64,000 bases of DNA from Prevotellaceae bacterium UBA1710 (GTDB lineage: Bacteria > Bacteroidota > Bacteroidia > Bacteroidales > Bacteroidaceae), in assembly GCA_002317355.1 (NCBI GenBank), contig DCJC01000006.1, positions 13,535 to 77,534 on the forward strand. Reading direction: 5' to 3'. Under the pieces are notes generated by a model. It was not told where the DNA came from and did not search any database. It saw nothing but the letters and a program-made list of their open reading frames with translations. Below, one piece after another: positions 44,775-53,084 of this stretch; the stretch's first letter is position 1, and every line of letters begins with the position of its first letter. Both the position numbers and the translations under genes were made by a program.

Positions 44775-44973
44775 GGAGTTTCTACGTAGGGGGTTGCACC
44801 CACACATTTCAAGCATTATATTTCTCTGATTTTCAAACAGTTAAGAGAGGTGCAACCGGGTTACACCAGGTGTAACCTTTTGCAAGGGGGTTGCACCCAT
44901 TATTACTAATTGAATATCAGTACGTTACAAGCGTAAAAACGTTATGGTGCAACCCCCTACGTGAAAAACTCCC
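44775..44973. repeat. large palindrome with GGGGTTGCACC motifs
   Basis: ACGTAGGGGGTTGCACC (44784-44800) pairs perfectly with GGTGCAACCCCCTACGT (44946-44962), extended by GGAGTTT/AAACTCC. Inside are further copies GGTGCAACC (44849-44857) and GGGGGTTGCACC (44886-44897) and the palindrome GGTTACACCAGGTGTAACC (44859-44877). The motif thus occurs four times in alternating orientation. Confidence 0.7.
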
Positions 44974-45030
44974 GAAAAGACAGTTTAGTTTGATAATGAG
45001 AAAAACTTAGTATTTACTGTTTCATTATCA

Positions 45031-45147
45031 ATGGAGGACACATACTATGTCTTCGAATGTGATTATGTATATAAAAATGGAAAGTTCAAATTGGAAGAAT
45101 GCCGTGAATATGATGATGAAGGCATGGAAAGTTGGAAGGTAGAATGA
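45031..45147 (+). CDS. 38-codon ORF, possible gene remnant
   Basis: Encodes MEDTYYVFECDYVYKNGK, then FKLEECREYDDEGMESWKVE, then TGA. The composition (Tyr, Asp, Glu, aromatic strands) looks like a real protein end and not like repeat translation, so it may be the surviving C-terminus of a larger gene or a short gene. No homologue recognised. It lies between the large palindrome and the next promoter. Confidence 0.3.
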   Translation: MEDTYYVFECDYVYKNGKFKLEECREYDDEGMESWKVE

Positions 45148-45162
45148 TATTTTCCTTTCATC

Positions 45163-45196
45163 TTTGCACGGTTATCAAATATTATTATTACCTTTG
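45163..45196 (+). promoter_or_regulatory. promoter of the lipoprotein gene
   Basis: TTTG (45163-45166), 22 bp, TACCTTTG (45189-45196), 77 bp before the ATG at 45273. Confidence 0.5.
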
Positions 45197-45272
45197 TAAA
45201 CAAATTCTATTATTAAATGTAGAATTCACAAAAAACATAGTTTTACTACCGAAACAAAAATTAATATAGAAA

Positions 45273-45776
45273 ATGAAATACTCCCTGATTCTGCCTCTTG
45301 CAGCAATTCTTAGTGCATGTAGTTCGGTGGCAACATCGACTTCACAAGCAACATCATTATCAATGACTCCGTCTGTATCTAAGGCTCTGCCTGAACAGAT
45401 TATCTACAGAATGAATGGCGACTATGCCAATCTTGTACCAGTAACTATGGACAACAACATGGAGGAAGTGATTTCGTATCCTGACCCTGTGGATATCAAG
45501 AGCAGTCAGGCTCCTATTGCCCTTGGTGATGGTTGGTTTCTCGATCGTCGAGGTATCAGCATGAACACTGCATTTACCGACTATACATACGAAGCTTACT
45601 CAGCACTCAGTAAGGTGCCTACAAAAGATGAAATCAAGGCTCATATCATAGATCGCCATGGCATAAAAGAGATTAAGCGTTGTGGCAGAAGACGCCTCAC
45701 CGTTGAGCAGGCAAAGCAACTTGTCAAAGACGGATTCCCTGGCTGTAATAATGTTATGGCAGAGATTAATCTTTAG
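45273..45776 (+). CDS. hypothetical lipoprotein
   Basis: 167 residues with a short signal and lipobox (ILSAC, Cys16) followed by a Ser/Thr-rich tether. The mature region includes GDGWFLDRRGISMNTAF and a C-terminal segment (PTKDEIKAHIIDRHG; RRLTVEQAKQLVKDGF) with two Cys. No family recognised. Followed 43 bp later by the DUF3857 gene on the same strand. Confidence 0.7.
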   Translation: MKYSLILPLAAILSACSSVATSTSQATSLSMTPSVSKALPEQIIYRMNGDYANLVPVTMDNNMEEVISYPDPVDIKSSQAPIALGDGWFLDRRGISMNTAFTDYTYEAYSALSKVPTKDEIKAHIIDRHGIKEIKRCGRRRLTVEQAKQLVKDGFPGCNNVMAEINL

Positions 45777-45819
45777 GGCAAATAAGTCGTCATACGAGTA
45801 AACCATTAATAATAAAGAT

Positions 45820-46797
45820 ATGAATTACTCTTTTAGAAAATTACTTGTTATGATTGCATTTGCTGCATGCGGAAGCACAGCTTATGCACAATTGCCTAAC
45901 GAGAAATTCGGCAAGCCATCAGAAGTGGAATGGAACTACAAAGGTTGGGGTGATGCTATAGATGACGATGCCATCGTTCTATGCAAGACAATGACCGTTT
46001 CCTATGAGCTCAGCGAGCAGTTCGGTGGTGTTATTGAAGGTGTAAACGAACTCAATACCGATAATATGCAGTCACTTGGCAAGAATATGGTTACGATGGA
46101 AGGTATTGTCGTGAACCATGACTTTAAACTTCGTATCAAGATTCTAAAGCCAGAAGGTGCCAAGCATGCCAATATCGACATAACATATCAGGATGCGAAG
46201 GAGGTTAGTCATGACAATATTGACGAACTTCTCGACCTTAAGGTTAGGGTATTCTCTAAGAACGAAAAAGGTAAGGTCGTAAAGAGAAATGTCAACGTTT
46301 CAGACTTTGTCAAGGAGCGCATTAATGACACATACAAGGTTGTACATGTGGTGGTTCCTGACGTAAAAGCAGATGACATCATCGAATATACCTATAAGGT
46401 CAGAAGTCCAAGACCTTCTTTCCTATACGACTGGTCATTCCAGGAGGCTATTCCTGTGGTACATTCTAAATGCGACATCGAGATTCCAGCTTTCTTAACG
46501 TTTGACATGAATGTTCCTATCAACACCAAGCTCGTCAAGTCAAAGGTTGAGGCTGGTTACCTGATGTATGACACGAACAGAAAGGACATGAAGACTCCTA
46601 AGAAGTGTAGAACAAACCACTACACCATCGTTGGAGATAACATCTTGCCTGAAGGTCATGCTTTAACTCGCAATCAAGGTGGAGTCGAAGGAAATGCAGA
46701 AGTTAAAATCGCGAACTTCACCAGTAAGATCAAAAACGAAGGAGTTCCTGCTCCTGTAGAACTTCCTCAAGGCACTACACACCTGAAGATTAAGTAA
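45820..46797 (+). CDS. exported DUF3857-domain protein
   Basis: 325 residues, signal peptide ending near AYAQ (residue 24). The body resembles the DUF3857 beta-domain (VSDFVKERINDTYKVVHVVVP; DIIEYTYKVRSPRP) usually fused to a transglutaminase-like domain. The transglutaminase part with its Cys-His-Asp triad is absent, so the protein appears to be the N-terminal domain only. Whether this is truncation or a genuine short form is unclear; the end is clean and followed by a terminator. Confidence 0.78.
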   Translation: MNYSFRKLLVMIAFAACGSTAYAQLPNEKFGKPSEVEWNYKGWGDAIDDDAIVLCKTMTVSYELSEQFGGVIEGVNELNTDNMQSLGKNMVTMEGIVVNHDFKLRIKILKPEGAKHANIDITYQDAKEVSHDNIDELLDLKVRVFSKNEKGKVVKRNVNVSDFVKERINDTYKVVHVVVPDVKADDIIEYTYKVRSPRPSFLYDWSFQEAIPVVHSKCDIEIPAFLTFDMNVPINTKLVKSKVEAGYLMYDTNRKDMKTPKKCRTNHYTIVGDNILPEGHALTRNQGGVEGNAEVKIANFTSKIKNEGVPAPVELPQGTTHLKIK

Positions 46798-46805
46798 ATA
46801 ACAAT

Positions 46806-46849
46806 ACTCCCCCAGCCTTTCCATCCAAGAATGACTGGGGGAGTTTTTT
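46806..46849 (+). terminator. intrinsic terminator after the DUF3857 gene
   Basis: ACTCCCCCAG (46806-46815) pairs with CTGGGGGAGT (46835-46844), then TTTTTT. Confidence 0.88.
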
Positions 46850-46907
46850 GTTTATAGTCAAACTTCAATACACTATTTTTCTTATTGTTACTTGTTACCT
46901 ATTACCA

Positions 46908-47537
46908 CTACCTTATGATATAATCAAAACGATCGAAGTTAGTGTAGCCAAATGATTGCAAGTATGCCTGACTCTTGTCTCTGTCCTCGTCTGCATTATG
47001 CTCTGGAATAAGAGGAAGTCGAAGAGTAATGCTTGGAAGTATCTCTGGATGCTCTGAGGCTATCCATTGAAGATTGGCAATGACACGCTCGTTGGTGATG
47101 CCGGAATATGCCTTGTAGATATCAGGATTGATGTCCTTAATATCAATAATCCATTCCTTGACGAATGGCAACACCTCCTCTACATTCTTTCGAGGCACAT
47201 TAAGACTTGACTCCACAGATATACGCCATTCCTTAGGGCATTGCTCACAGAATGCCTTTATATACTTGCTATGAAGCAATGGCTCACCACCTCCGAACGT
47301 AACACCTCCACCAGTTGCAAGGAAATAGAGTTGGTCGATACGAAGTTCGTCGATGAGTTCCTCCACGGTACGCTCTATGCATTGCGTATCCGCAGAAAGA
47401 CTCTGGGGATTAAGACAATATTTGCATCGCAATGGGCATCCATGGAATGCCACAAGAGTGGTAACGCCTTCACCATCAATAGCTAATCGATGGCGAGCAA
47501 CACCTATCATCCGGCCTATGAGTTGTGAGTTTGACAT
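46908..47537 (-). CDS. radical SAM glycyl-radical-enzyme activase (PflA-like)
   Basis: 209 residues. The 4Fe-4S motif CPLRCKYC sits near residue 34, followed by the SAM-binding GGGVTFGGGEPLLH and the IDIKDINPDIYKAYSG block of PflA-type enzymes, which install a glycyl radical on partner enzymes. It is somewhat short (usual about 240) and no glycyl radical enzyme adjoins it. 6 bp downstream of the TonB-domain gene on the same strand, so perhaps cotranscribed. Confidence 0.82.
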   Translation of the reverse strand: MSNSQLIGRMIGVARHRLAIDGEGVTTLVAFHGCPLRCKYCLNPQSLSADTQCIERTVEELIDELRIDQLYFLATGGGVTFGGGEPLLHSKYIKAFCEQCPKEWRISVESSLNVPRKNVEEVLPFVKEWIIDIKDINPDIYKAYSGITNERVIANLQWIASEHPEILPSITLRLPLIPEHNADEDRDKSQAYLQSFGYTNFDRFDYIIR

Positions 47538-47543
47538 AGTCAG

Positions 47544-48359
47544 TTAGTTATTAAAATCTATAGCTAAAGGAAAAGTATATTTACACTTTACCGCCATTCC
47601 TTTATGCTTACCAGGATTCCATTTTGGCATAGATAATATTAAGTTCACCAATGCCTCACCGAATTTCTGGCAACATGATCTAACAATTTTTACGTCAGAA
47701 ATAGAACCATCTTCATTCACAATAAAATTTGCAATGGTTCTTGTATGATAACAGCTATCGTCTGGTTCCGGTGCTTTCAAGTTCTTACTTATAAATGACA
47801 TCATTGCTGCAGTTCCCCCAGGAAATGAAGGAATTTCTTCAACAACATCATAAACGACATTCTCATCAGGGACATTATCGGATAACACATTGCTGAAATC
47901 TCCCATTATCACATCACTATCCTTTGTTTCTGAAACCAGATGTTTCCGTGTCTTCTTTGGAAGAACTTTATCTTCTTCCTCTTTAATAAGTGGGGCTGTA
48001 AACTTGACACGTTTCTTTACTATTTTTGTTGTATCACCATCATAAGGTTCAAGTTCACCAGTAAATACAGGCCTCATGACAGGTGACTTTCCCATCATAG
48101 AAATTGTATTATCTGATTTACAACTGCTAAGCGTCAACAAACTTGCAGACACACCAGCCAACACCACAGCCTTACCAAGCAACTGCCGCTGGTGCAACTG
48201 CTGCTCAAGATAGCGTACCTCAGCTTCACACTTTGGACATGTGCCAAGACAATCGCCCTTGTACTGACATTCCTCAACGACATACTCTATGTCATTCGCC
48301 TCCGCTATCTGACGACGAATCTCCTTGAGTATTCTGCAGGTTTTCTTTCCTTTTGCCAT
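47544..48359 (-). CDS. TonB C-terminal-domain protein with cytoplasmic Cys cluster
   Basis: 271 residues: an N-terminal basic region with a Cys cluster (EECQYKGDCLGTCPKCEAE, residues about 29-47) suited to bind zinc or an Fe-S cluster, a coiled stretch, one membrane segment (AVVLAGVSASLLTLSSC, about 63-80), a charged linker, and a C-terminal TonB domain (EIPSFPGGTAAMMSFISKN; ANFIVNEDGSISDVKIV; KWNPGKHKGM). A TonB-like energy transducer or a periplasmic partner protein; ExbB/ExbD are not in the window. Coupled to a second TonB-domain gene 2 bp upstream. Confidence 0.82.
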   Translation of the reverse strand: MAKGKKTCRILKEIRRQIAEANDIEYVVEECQYKGDCLGTCPKCEAEVRYLEQQLHQRQLLGKAVVLAGVSASLLTLSSCKSDNTISMMGKSPVMRPVFTGELEPYDGDTTKIVKKRVKFTAPLIKEEEDKVLPKKTRKHLVSETKDSDVIMGDFSNVLSDNVPDENVVYDVVEEIPSFPGGTAAMMSFISKNLKAPEPDDSCYHTRTIANFIVNEDGSISDVKIVRSCCQKFGEALVNLILSMPKWNPGKHKGMAVKCKYTFPLAIDFNN

Positions 48360-48361
48360 AT

Positions 48362-48838
48362 TTATTGCTCGCTTACCTTTGTAGAATTAGAGTTGCCTCT
48401 CAGCAAGCGGAATGTTATAGGAAGAGTATATTTTATTCGTATTGGTTTACCCATATGTTCGCCAGGAATCCACTTCGGCATCGTTGAGATAACGCGCACA
48501 GCCTCAGCATCAAGTAATGGATGAACAGAAATTGCGACCTTAACATCTGCTACAGAACCATCTTCCGTAACAACGAATGTGCATACAACTCTTCCTTCGA
48601 CACCGATACGCTCAGCTTCCTTTGGATACTTTATATTTTCTTTAAGATACTCCATTAATTTATCAAGTCCTCCAGGAAAAGTGGCCATGGTAGGCTCAGT
48701 CTGGATGACCGTTTCATCCTTATCATCCGCATCAAGGAATTCATCATCCTTTTCGCAAGAACACAATGCATACAGAGTAACCAGCATGCACATCGAGCAT
48801 AAAACCCATCGAAGATCTTTTTTCAAAACATTTACCAT
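48362..48838 (-). CDS. TonB C-terminal-domain lipoprotein
   Basis: 158 residues with a hydrophobic N-terminus and possible lipobox (LYALCSC, Cys about 27-29), an acidic tether, and a TonB domain (TFPGGLDKLMEYLKENIKYP; GRVVCTFVVTEDGSVADVKV; MPKWIPGEHMGKPIR). Lipid anchoring would be unusual for a true energy transducer, so it may be a periplasmic protein reusing the TonB fold. 2 bp ahead of the Cys-cluster TonB gene. Confidence 0.78.
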   Translation of the reverse strand: MVNVLKKDLRWVLCSMCMLVTLYALCSCEKDDEFLDADDKDETVIQTEPTMATFPGGLDKLMEYLKENIKYPKEAERIGVEGRVVCTFVVTEDGSVADVKVAISVHPLLDAEAVRVISTMPKWIPGEHMGKPIRIKYTLPITFRLLRGNSNSTKVSEQ

Positions 48839-49123
48839 AATTTATTTCTTGTTTACTTTTGTAGAATCACTTTCTTGATTTTTCGATTTTCTGAGTACAA
48901 AATTAAGAATATTATTTAGGAAAACAAAAAGATTTGCGAACTTTTTTGACCTTTGTTGCAACACATATTATGCCGATTACAAATCATACACCCCTATATA
49001 TCAAGCAATTAGGTCAACAAAAGCACAATTTCCACGAAAAGCAATTGCAACACTTCAACACTATATGCAACACCTTTTCGTTCCTATGTAATACTATTCT
49101 CCTTATTGTTACCTGTTACTTGT

Positions 49124-49246
49124 TACCGATGTAGTTCCGATCAACATCCGCTATGATACCGTAGTAAAATCGCTATGAACGCAACAAATATGCGTGTTTG
49201 GAGTTTTTGTAGCAAAGTCACAGTGGAGGTAAATAGGAGTTATGAC
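49124..49246. repeat. 11-bp phased array with TCCG-type and GGAG-type units
   Basis: Left block: TACCGATGTAG, TTCCGATCAAC, ATCCGCTATGA, TACCGTAGTAA, AATCGCTATGA in strict 11-bp register (49124-49178). Right block: GGAGGTAAATA and GGAGTTATGAC (49225-49246). The architecture, pyrimidine block then purine block, matches the other 11-bp arrays but is more degenerate. Confidence 0.65.
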
Positions 49247-49401
49247 GAAAGATTTCAAGGGCACTTATAACGAGAAATCCCTATATTTACCTATATATGA
49301 AAAACGGAAATATAGGTGAAAGCATATATATGAACGGACAGTCCTCCATTTACATTTGCAACACACTGTTACTAAACACATTACAACGCACACGCACACT
49401 A

Positions 49402-49434
49402 AAGGACATGTGAAGGACATGTGAAGGACTAATG
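49402..49434. repeat. 11-bp array, three AAGGACATGTG units
   Basis: AAGGACATGTG twice and AAGGACTAATG, contiguous. Confidence 0.8.
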
Positions 49435-49440
49435 ACAAAT

Positions 49441-49474
49441 ATACCTATATTCTCCGAAAAGGGAATATAGGTAT
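49441..49474. repeat. hairpin ATACCTATATTC / GGAATATAGGTAT
   Basis: A near-perfect 12-bp stem with a short loop (TCCGAAAAG). A similar CCTATATTT/AAATATAGG pair lies at about 49281-49318, so the two are related palindromes. Confidence 0.6.
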
Positions 49475-49517
49475 ATAGTTATTCAAGTTAGGTAGAATAA
49501 CATAACATGAAGAGAGG

Positions 49518-49550
49518 ACAAAAAAGCAGACATCAAACGACATCTGCTTT
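49518..49550 (-). terminator. intrinsic terminator after dnaB
   Basis: AAAGCAGA (49523-49530) pairs with TCTGCTTT (49543-49550); the minus-strand stem is followed by TTTTG. 21 bp past the dnaB stop. Confidence 0.78.
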
Positions 49551-49570
49551 ATATTGTAGAAAAAAAATTT

Positions 49571-51064
49571 TTAGAATGGAGTTTCAACCTGATTTCCAGC
49601 AAATGGATCATCAAGAGCCGAACCACGGAACTCACCTCCCTCTGGTGGTGGAGCAAAGCTACCTGCATCCTCTGGATTTCCGAAACGGGTAAACTCGCCA
49701 CGGAAGTTGAGAAGCACATTACCTGTACTACCTTTACGGTGCTTGGCAATAATAATCTGAGCCATACCATGAAGGTCATTACCCTGTTCGTCCTGAAGGA
49801 TGTGATAGTACTCAGGACGATGCACGAAGAGCACCATATCGGCATCCTGCTCGATGGCTCCCGATTCACGAAGGTCAGAGAGCTGTGGCACCTTTCCATC
49901 AGTTCCAGGGCGCTGCTCTACGGCACGGGAAAGCTGTGAGAGTGCGAGTACTGGTATGTCAAGCTCCTTCGCCAAGCCCTTCAGCGAACGAGAGATCATA
50001 CTTACCTCTTCCTGACGGCTATTGAAGTTCATACCGTTGGCATTCATCAGCTGGAGATAGTCAATCATGATCATCTTAACGCCCTTCTCACGCACAAGAC
50101 GGCGTGCCTTGGTACGAAGTTCGAAGACGGAAAGACCAGGGGTATCATCAACGTAGATAGGAGCATTTGACAGATTATCGATACGTGCATCAAAGCGCTG
50201 CCACTCATCATCAGAGAGCTTACCACTAAGAATCTTACCACCGGCAATCTCACATACGTTGGATATGAGTCGGTTGACAAGCTGCACGTTGTTCATCTCA
50301 AGAGAGAAGAAGGCTACAGGAACATTATAATCCACGGAGATATTCTTGGCAAGCGAAAGGGCGAACGATGTCTTACCCATGGCAGGACGTCCAGCAAGGA
50401 TGATAAGGTCGGATGCCTGCCAACCAGATGTGATGTCATCAAGCTTATAATAGCCAGTTGGAACACCCGTAAGACCACCTTCATGCTGTGAAGCCTTGAG
50501 AAGAAGATCCTTTGCCTGAAGTACTACAGGAGCAATCTGGGTATAGTCCTGACGCATATTCTTCTGCGAGAGTTCAAAGAGCGAGCCCTCTGCCTCCTGC
50601 ATAAGTTCATCAATATCAGAACTTTCGTCAAATGCCTTTCCCTCAATGGTACTTGCATAATTGATAAGCTGACGAGCAACGAACTTCTGTGCAAGAATAC
50701 GGGCATGATACTCAATATTTGCCGAAGAAACCGTACTTGCTGATAGGTCGATGATATAGTTAGGTGCGCCCACCTCATCGTGAGTACCTTCCTGCTTGAG
50801 TTCTTCGATAACGGTCACCATATCAACAGGCAATTCACGCACATTGAGCTGCTGAATAGCCTTGAATATCTTCTGGTGACGAGGGTCATAGAATGTTTCA
50901 GGACGAAGGATTTCACTGACAACGGTAAAGGCATCAACGTCAATCATAAGGGCACCAAGAACGCGCTTCTCAATCTCAACCGACTGAGGAGGCATGTGAC
51001 CGAGCGAGGTGTCAATCTGATTCTGCTGACGACGTGAGCGGGTGTTGGACTTTGCTGCTGGCAT
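49571..51064 (-). CDS. dnaB: replicative DNA helicase DnaB
   Basis: Hexameric 5'-3' helicase of the replisome. 497 residues: N-terminal domain (about 25-130), RecA-like motor with Walker A AGRPAMGKTSFALS near residue 220, Walker B MIMIDYLQLM and DLRESGAIEQDADMVLFVHR. The C-terminal about 45 residues are Gly/Pro-rich (FAPPPEGGEFRGS), a disordered tail. No intein is present. The probable promoter is 350 bp upstream beyond a palindromic element. Confidence 0.95.
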   Translation of the reverse strand: MPAAKSNTRSRRQQNQIDTSLGHMPPQSVEIEKRVLGALMIDVDAFTVVSEILRPETFYDPRHQKIFKAIQQLNVRELPVDMVTVIEELKQEGTHDEVGAPNYIIDLSASTVSSANIEYHARILAQKFVARQLINYASTIEGKAFDESSDIDELMQEAEGSLFELSQKNMRQDYTQIAPVVLQAKDLLLKASQHEGGLTGVPTGYYKLDDITSGWQASDLIILAGRPAMGKTSFALSLAKNISVDYNVPVAFFSLEMNNVQLVNRLISNVCEIAGGKILSGKLSDDEWQRFDARIDNLSNAPIYVDDTPGLSVFELRTKARRLVREKGVKMIMIDYLQLMNANGMNFNSRQEEVSMISRSLKGLAKELDIPVLALSQLSRAVEQRPGTDGKVPQLSDLRESGAIEQDADMVLFVHRPEYYHILQDEQGNDLHGMAQIIIAKHRKGSTGNVLLNFRGEFTRFGNPEDAGSFAPPPEGGEFRGSALDDPFAGNQVETPF

Positions 51065-51120
51065 CTATTTATTTACTATTTGACGTAAGATCGACGAATG
51101 CGTTTATCTCTTGATTGATA

Positions 51121-51323
51121 GAGCCCCGAAGCGGGCGACACCTAAAAGGGCAGTCCGTGAGGGCTGTCAATGAAGGAAAAATGATTAATGAGCGCCATCG
51201 GTGCGACATCTAAAAACAGGATGATACTATAGGTGTCGGCCCTACAGGCCTTACACAAACCAAACCATTCTACATAACAGCCCTCACGGACTGCCCTTTT
51301 AAATGTCGCCCACTTCGGGGCTC
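51121..51323. repeat. REP/BIME-like palindromic element upstream of dnaB
   Basis: Two 47-bp arms (51121-51167 and 51277-51323) are inverted copies with 44 of 47 positions matching; each begins GAGCCCCGAAG and ends GAGGGCTGT on its own strand. The 109-bp centre holds GCGACATC and a shorter GGCC-centred palindrome. The style (GC-rich palindrome plus CGACACCTAAAAG) fits REP elements mobilised by RAYT proteins. Confidence 0.75.
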
Positions 51324-51417
51324 GTACATCACGAAATCCAAACAACTTGAATATGCATATATTACAATTGCAAGCGATAAATTCGTCGAACAAGTGATAT
51401 TTACTAATTTCGGAGTG

Positions 51418-51425
51418 CAAAGATA
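51418..51425 (-). promoter_or_regulatory. -7 box, possibly for dnaB
   Basis: Minus-strand TATCTTTG 350 bp before dnaB, beyond the palindromic element. No clear -33 box. If it is the dnaB promoter, the leader contains the whole element. Confidence 0.35.
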
Positions 51426-51520
51426 TGAAAAATTCCGAACATTAAGGGATTGTGGAAAGTTAAATTTTATTTTTAACATAATTATGCCTCAGAAAACTTC
51501 TCTTACTCACTTATTTTTCG

Positions 51521-51528
51521 TATCTTTG
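51521..51528 (+). promoter_or_regulatory. -7 box for ispE
   Basis: TATCTTTG 47 bp before the ispE ATG. The -33 region (TTCTC) is weak. Confidence 0.5.
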
Positions 51529-51542
51529 CACTTGTTATAAAC

Positions 51543-51570
51543 TTTGTAATTCGTAATTTGTAACTTGTAA
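51543..51570. repeat. 7-bp tandem array (TTTGTAA), ispE leader
   Basis: TTTGTAA, TTCGTAA, TTTGTAA, CTTGTAA, immediately upstream of the ispE ATG. The same unit type as the hisH-hisA spacer (TAATTNG in another phase). Confidence 0.8.
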
Positions 51571-51575
51571 TTAAC

Positions 51576-52427
51576 ATGATTGTATTTCCTTGTGCAAAGA
51601 TAAATCTAGGTTTGAACGTAGTAGAGAAGCGTCCAGACGGCTACCATAATCTCGAAACAGTATTCTACCCTATCCCACTCACCGATGCTCTGGAAGTGAC
51701 TCCAATGGATGAGAAATACCCACTTGAGAGTCGCTACGACCTTAAGATGAACGGTCCGGAGGCTATGGAATGCCCTGACGAGTCGAACCTCGTAGCAAAG
51801 GCTTTCAATCGTATTGCCGACAACTACGATGTGCCTCGTATGCACATACATCTTTATAAAGGTATTCCATCACAGGCAGGATTGGGTGGTGGTTCAAGTG
51901 ATGCCGCCTATATGATTCGTCTTCTTGATGAATACTGCAATCTCAACATCGGTAATCGCGAAATGGAACGTCATGCAGCAAAACTTGGTGCTGATTGTGC
52001 TTTCTTCATAACAGCAGAACCAGCTTACGCAACAGGTATTGGTGATGAGCTCAAGCCTATTGCAAGTGAGAAAGAATGCAAGGACTACCTCAAGGGCTAC
52101 TGGCTGGCTTTGGTGAAACCTCCTGTTGCAGTTTCTACCAAGGAGGCATACTCAAACATCAAGCCTCGCAAACCAAAGAAATGCTGTAAGGATATCGTTA
52201 TGCAGCCTATCGAGACATGGAAGGATGAACTTTTCAACGACTTCGAGGAAGGCGTTTTCGCTATCCATCCAGAACTTGCAGACATCAAGCAGTCACTCTA
52301 CGATAAAGGTGCCTTATACGCTTGTATGAGTGGTAGCGGTAGCAGTATCTTCGGCATCTTCAAGGATAAGCCAGAAGGAATCAGCGAGTTGTTTGCAGAT
52401 AGCAAGTGCTATGTGATGGAATTATAA
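51576..52427 (+). CDS. ispE: 4-diphosphocytidyl-2-C-methyl-D-erythritol kinase
   Basis: GHMP kinase of the MEP isoprenoid pathway. 283 residues with CAKINLGLNVV at the N-terminus, the phosphate loop GIPSQAGLGGGSSDAA near residue 94, and YACMSGSGSSIFGIF near residue 250. Length standard. Transcribed from its own promoter; the 125-bp gap to the Nudix gene holds facing 7-bp arrays. Confidence 0.94.
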   Translation: MIVFPCAKINLGLNVVEKRPDGYHNLETVFYPIPLTDALEVTPMDEKYPLESRYDLKMNGPEAMECPDESNLVAKAFNRIADNYDVPRMHIHLYKGIPSQAGLGGGSSDAAYMIRLLDEYCNLNIGNREMERHAAKLGADCAFFITAEPAYATGIGDELKPIASEKECKDYLKGYWLALVKPPVAVSTKEAYSNIKPRKPKKCCKDIVMQPIETWKDELFNDFEEGVFAIHPELADIKQSLYDKGALYACMSGSGSSIFGIFKDKPEGISELFADSKCYVMEL

Positions 52428-52550
52428 AGTAAAAGGTAAAAAATAAAAAGTGTGATTAGTATTTTCACTTGTATATTCAACCTCACGCATACAAAGCAAC
52501 ATAGTGTAATTATACTTTTCACTTTTTAATTTTTCATTTTAAATTCAGCA
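52426..52550. repeat. facing 7-bp arrays between ispE and the Nudix gene
   Basis: Left: AAAGTAA, AAGGTAA, AAAATAA, AAAGTGT (52426-52453, first unit overlapping the ispE stop). Right, T-rich: TTTTCAC, TTTTTAA, TTTTTCA, TTTTAAA (about 52515-52543). The two arms are complementary, as in the lpxC/fabZ-lpxA gap. Confidence 0.65.
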
Positions 52551-52552
52551 AA

Positions 52553-53059
52553 ATGGATAATCAGAAAGAGCTATTCCCTGTTGTTGATGAAGAGGGAAAT
52601 GTTATAGGAAGCATCTCTCGTGGAGAAGCGCATAATGGAACGAAGATTCTGCACCCTGTAGTGCATCTGCATGTGTTCAATTCCAAGGGAGAGTTGTATC
52701 TACAGCATCGTCCTGCATGGAAGGACATACAGCCAGACAAATGGGACACCGCAACTGGAGGCCATGTAGATTATGGTGAGAATGTGGAAGATGCACTTCA
52801 AAGAGAGGTTCGTGAAGAGCTCGGCATCATCGATTTCACCCCTGAGATCATCTGCAAATACGTGTTTGAAGGTGCACGCGAAAGAGAACTCGTCTATGTC
52901 AACAAAACCGTATATGATGGTGAGGTAAAGCCAAGCGACTCCGAACTTGCAGGTGGCAGATTCTGGTCAATAGACGAGATAAAAGACAATATCGGAAAAG
53001 GTGTCTTTACTCCAAACTTCGAAGATGAATTTATCGGCAAGATACTAAAGACTATTTAG
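52553..53059 (+). CDS. Nudix hydrolase (Idi-like)
   Basis: 168 residues. The Nudix box is complete: G-x5-E-x7-REVREELG, from GGHVDYGENVEDAL onward near residue 68. The N-terminus (PVVDEEGNVIGSISRGEAH) and VHLHVFNSKGELYLQHR resemble isopentenyl-diphosphate-isomerase-like Nudix proteins, but Idi catalytic Cys placement is not evident, so substrate is unknown. Its position after ispE is suggestive only. Confidence 0.87.
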   Translation: MDNQKELFPVVDEEGNVIGSISRGEAHNGTKILHPVVHLHVFNSKGELYLQHRPAWKDIQPDKWDTATGGHVDYGENVEDALQREVREELGIIDFTPEIICKYVFEGARERELVYVNKTVYDGEVKPSDSELAGGRFWSIDEIKDNIGKGVFTPNFEDEFIGKILKTI

Positions 53060-53084
53060 GTAGTTTTTACCTCCACTATTCTTC

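Larger units (their letters stand above)
48839..49570. other. 730-bp gene-free, repeat-rich gap between dnaB and the TonB genes
   Basis: Contains several TGCAACAC octamers (48957, 49046, 49062, 49357), a 7-bp TGTTACC/TGTTACT array (about 49109-49129), 11-bp arrays (49124-49189, 49225-49246, 49402-49434), two CCTATATT-type hairpins and the dnaB terminator. No ORF in it looks like a gene. Confidence 0.7.

Noticed and set aside
49507..49692. Small plus-strand frame over the dnaB end
   Set aside because: It overlaps the dnaB terminator and coding sequence in antisense.
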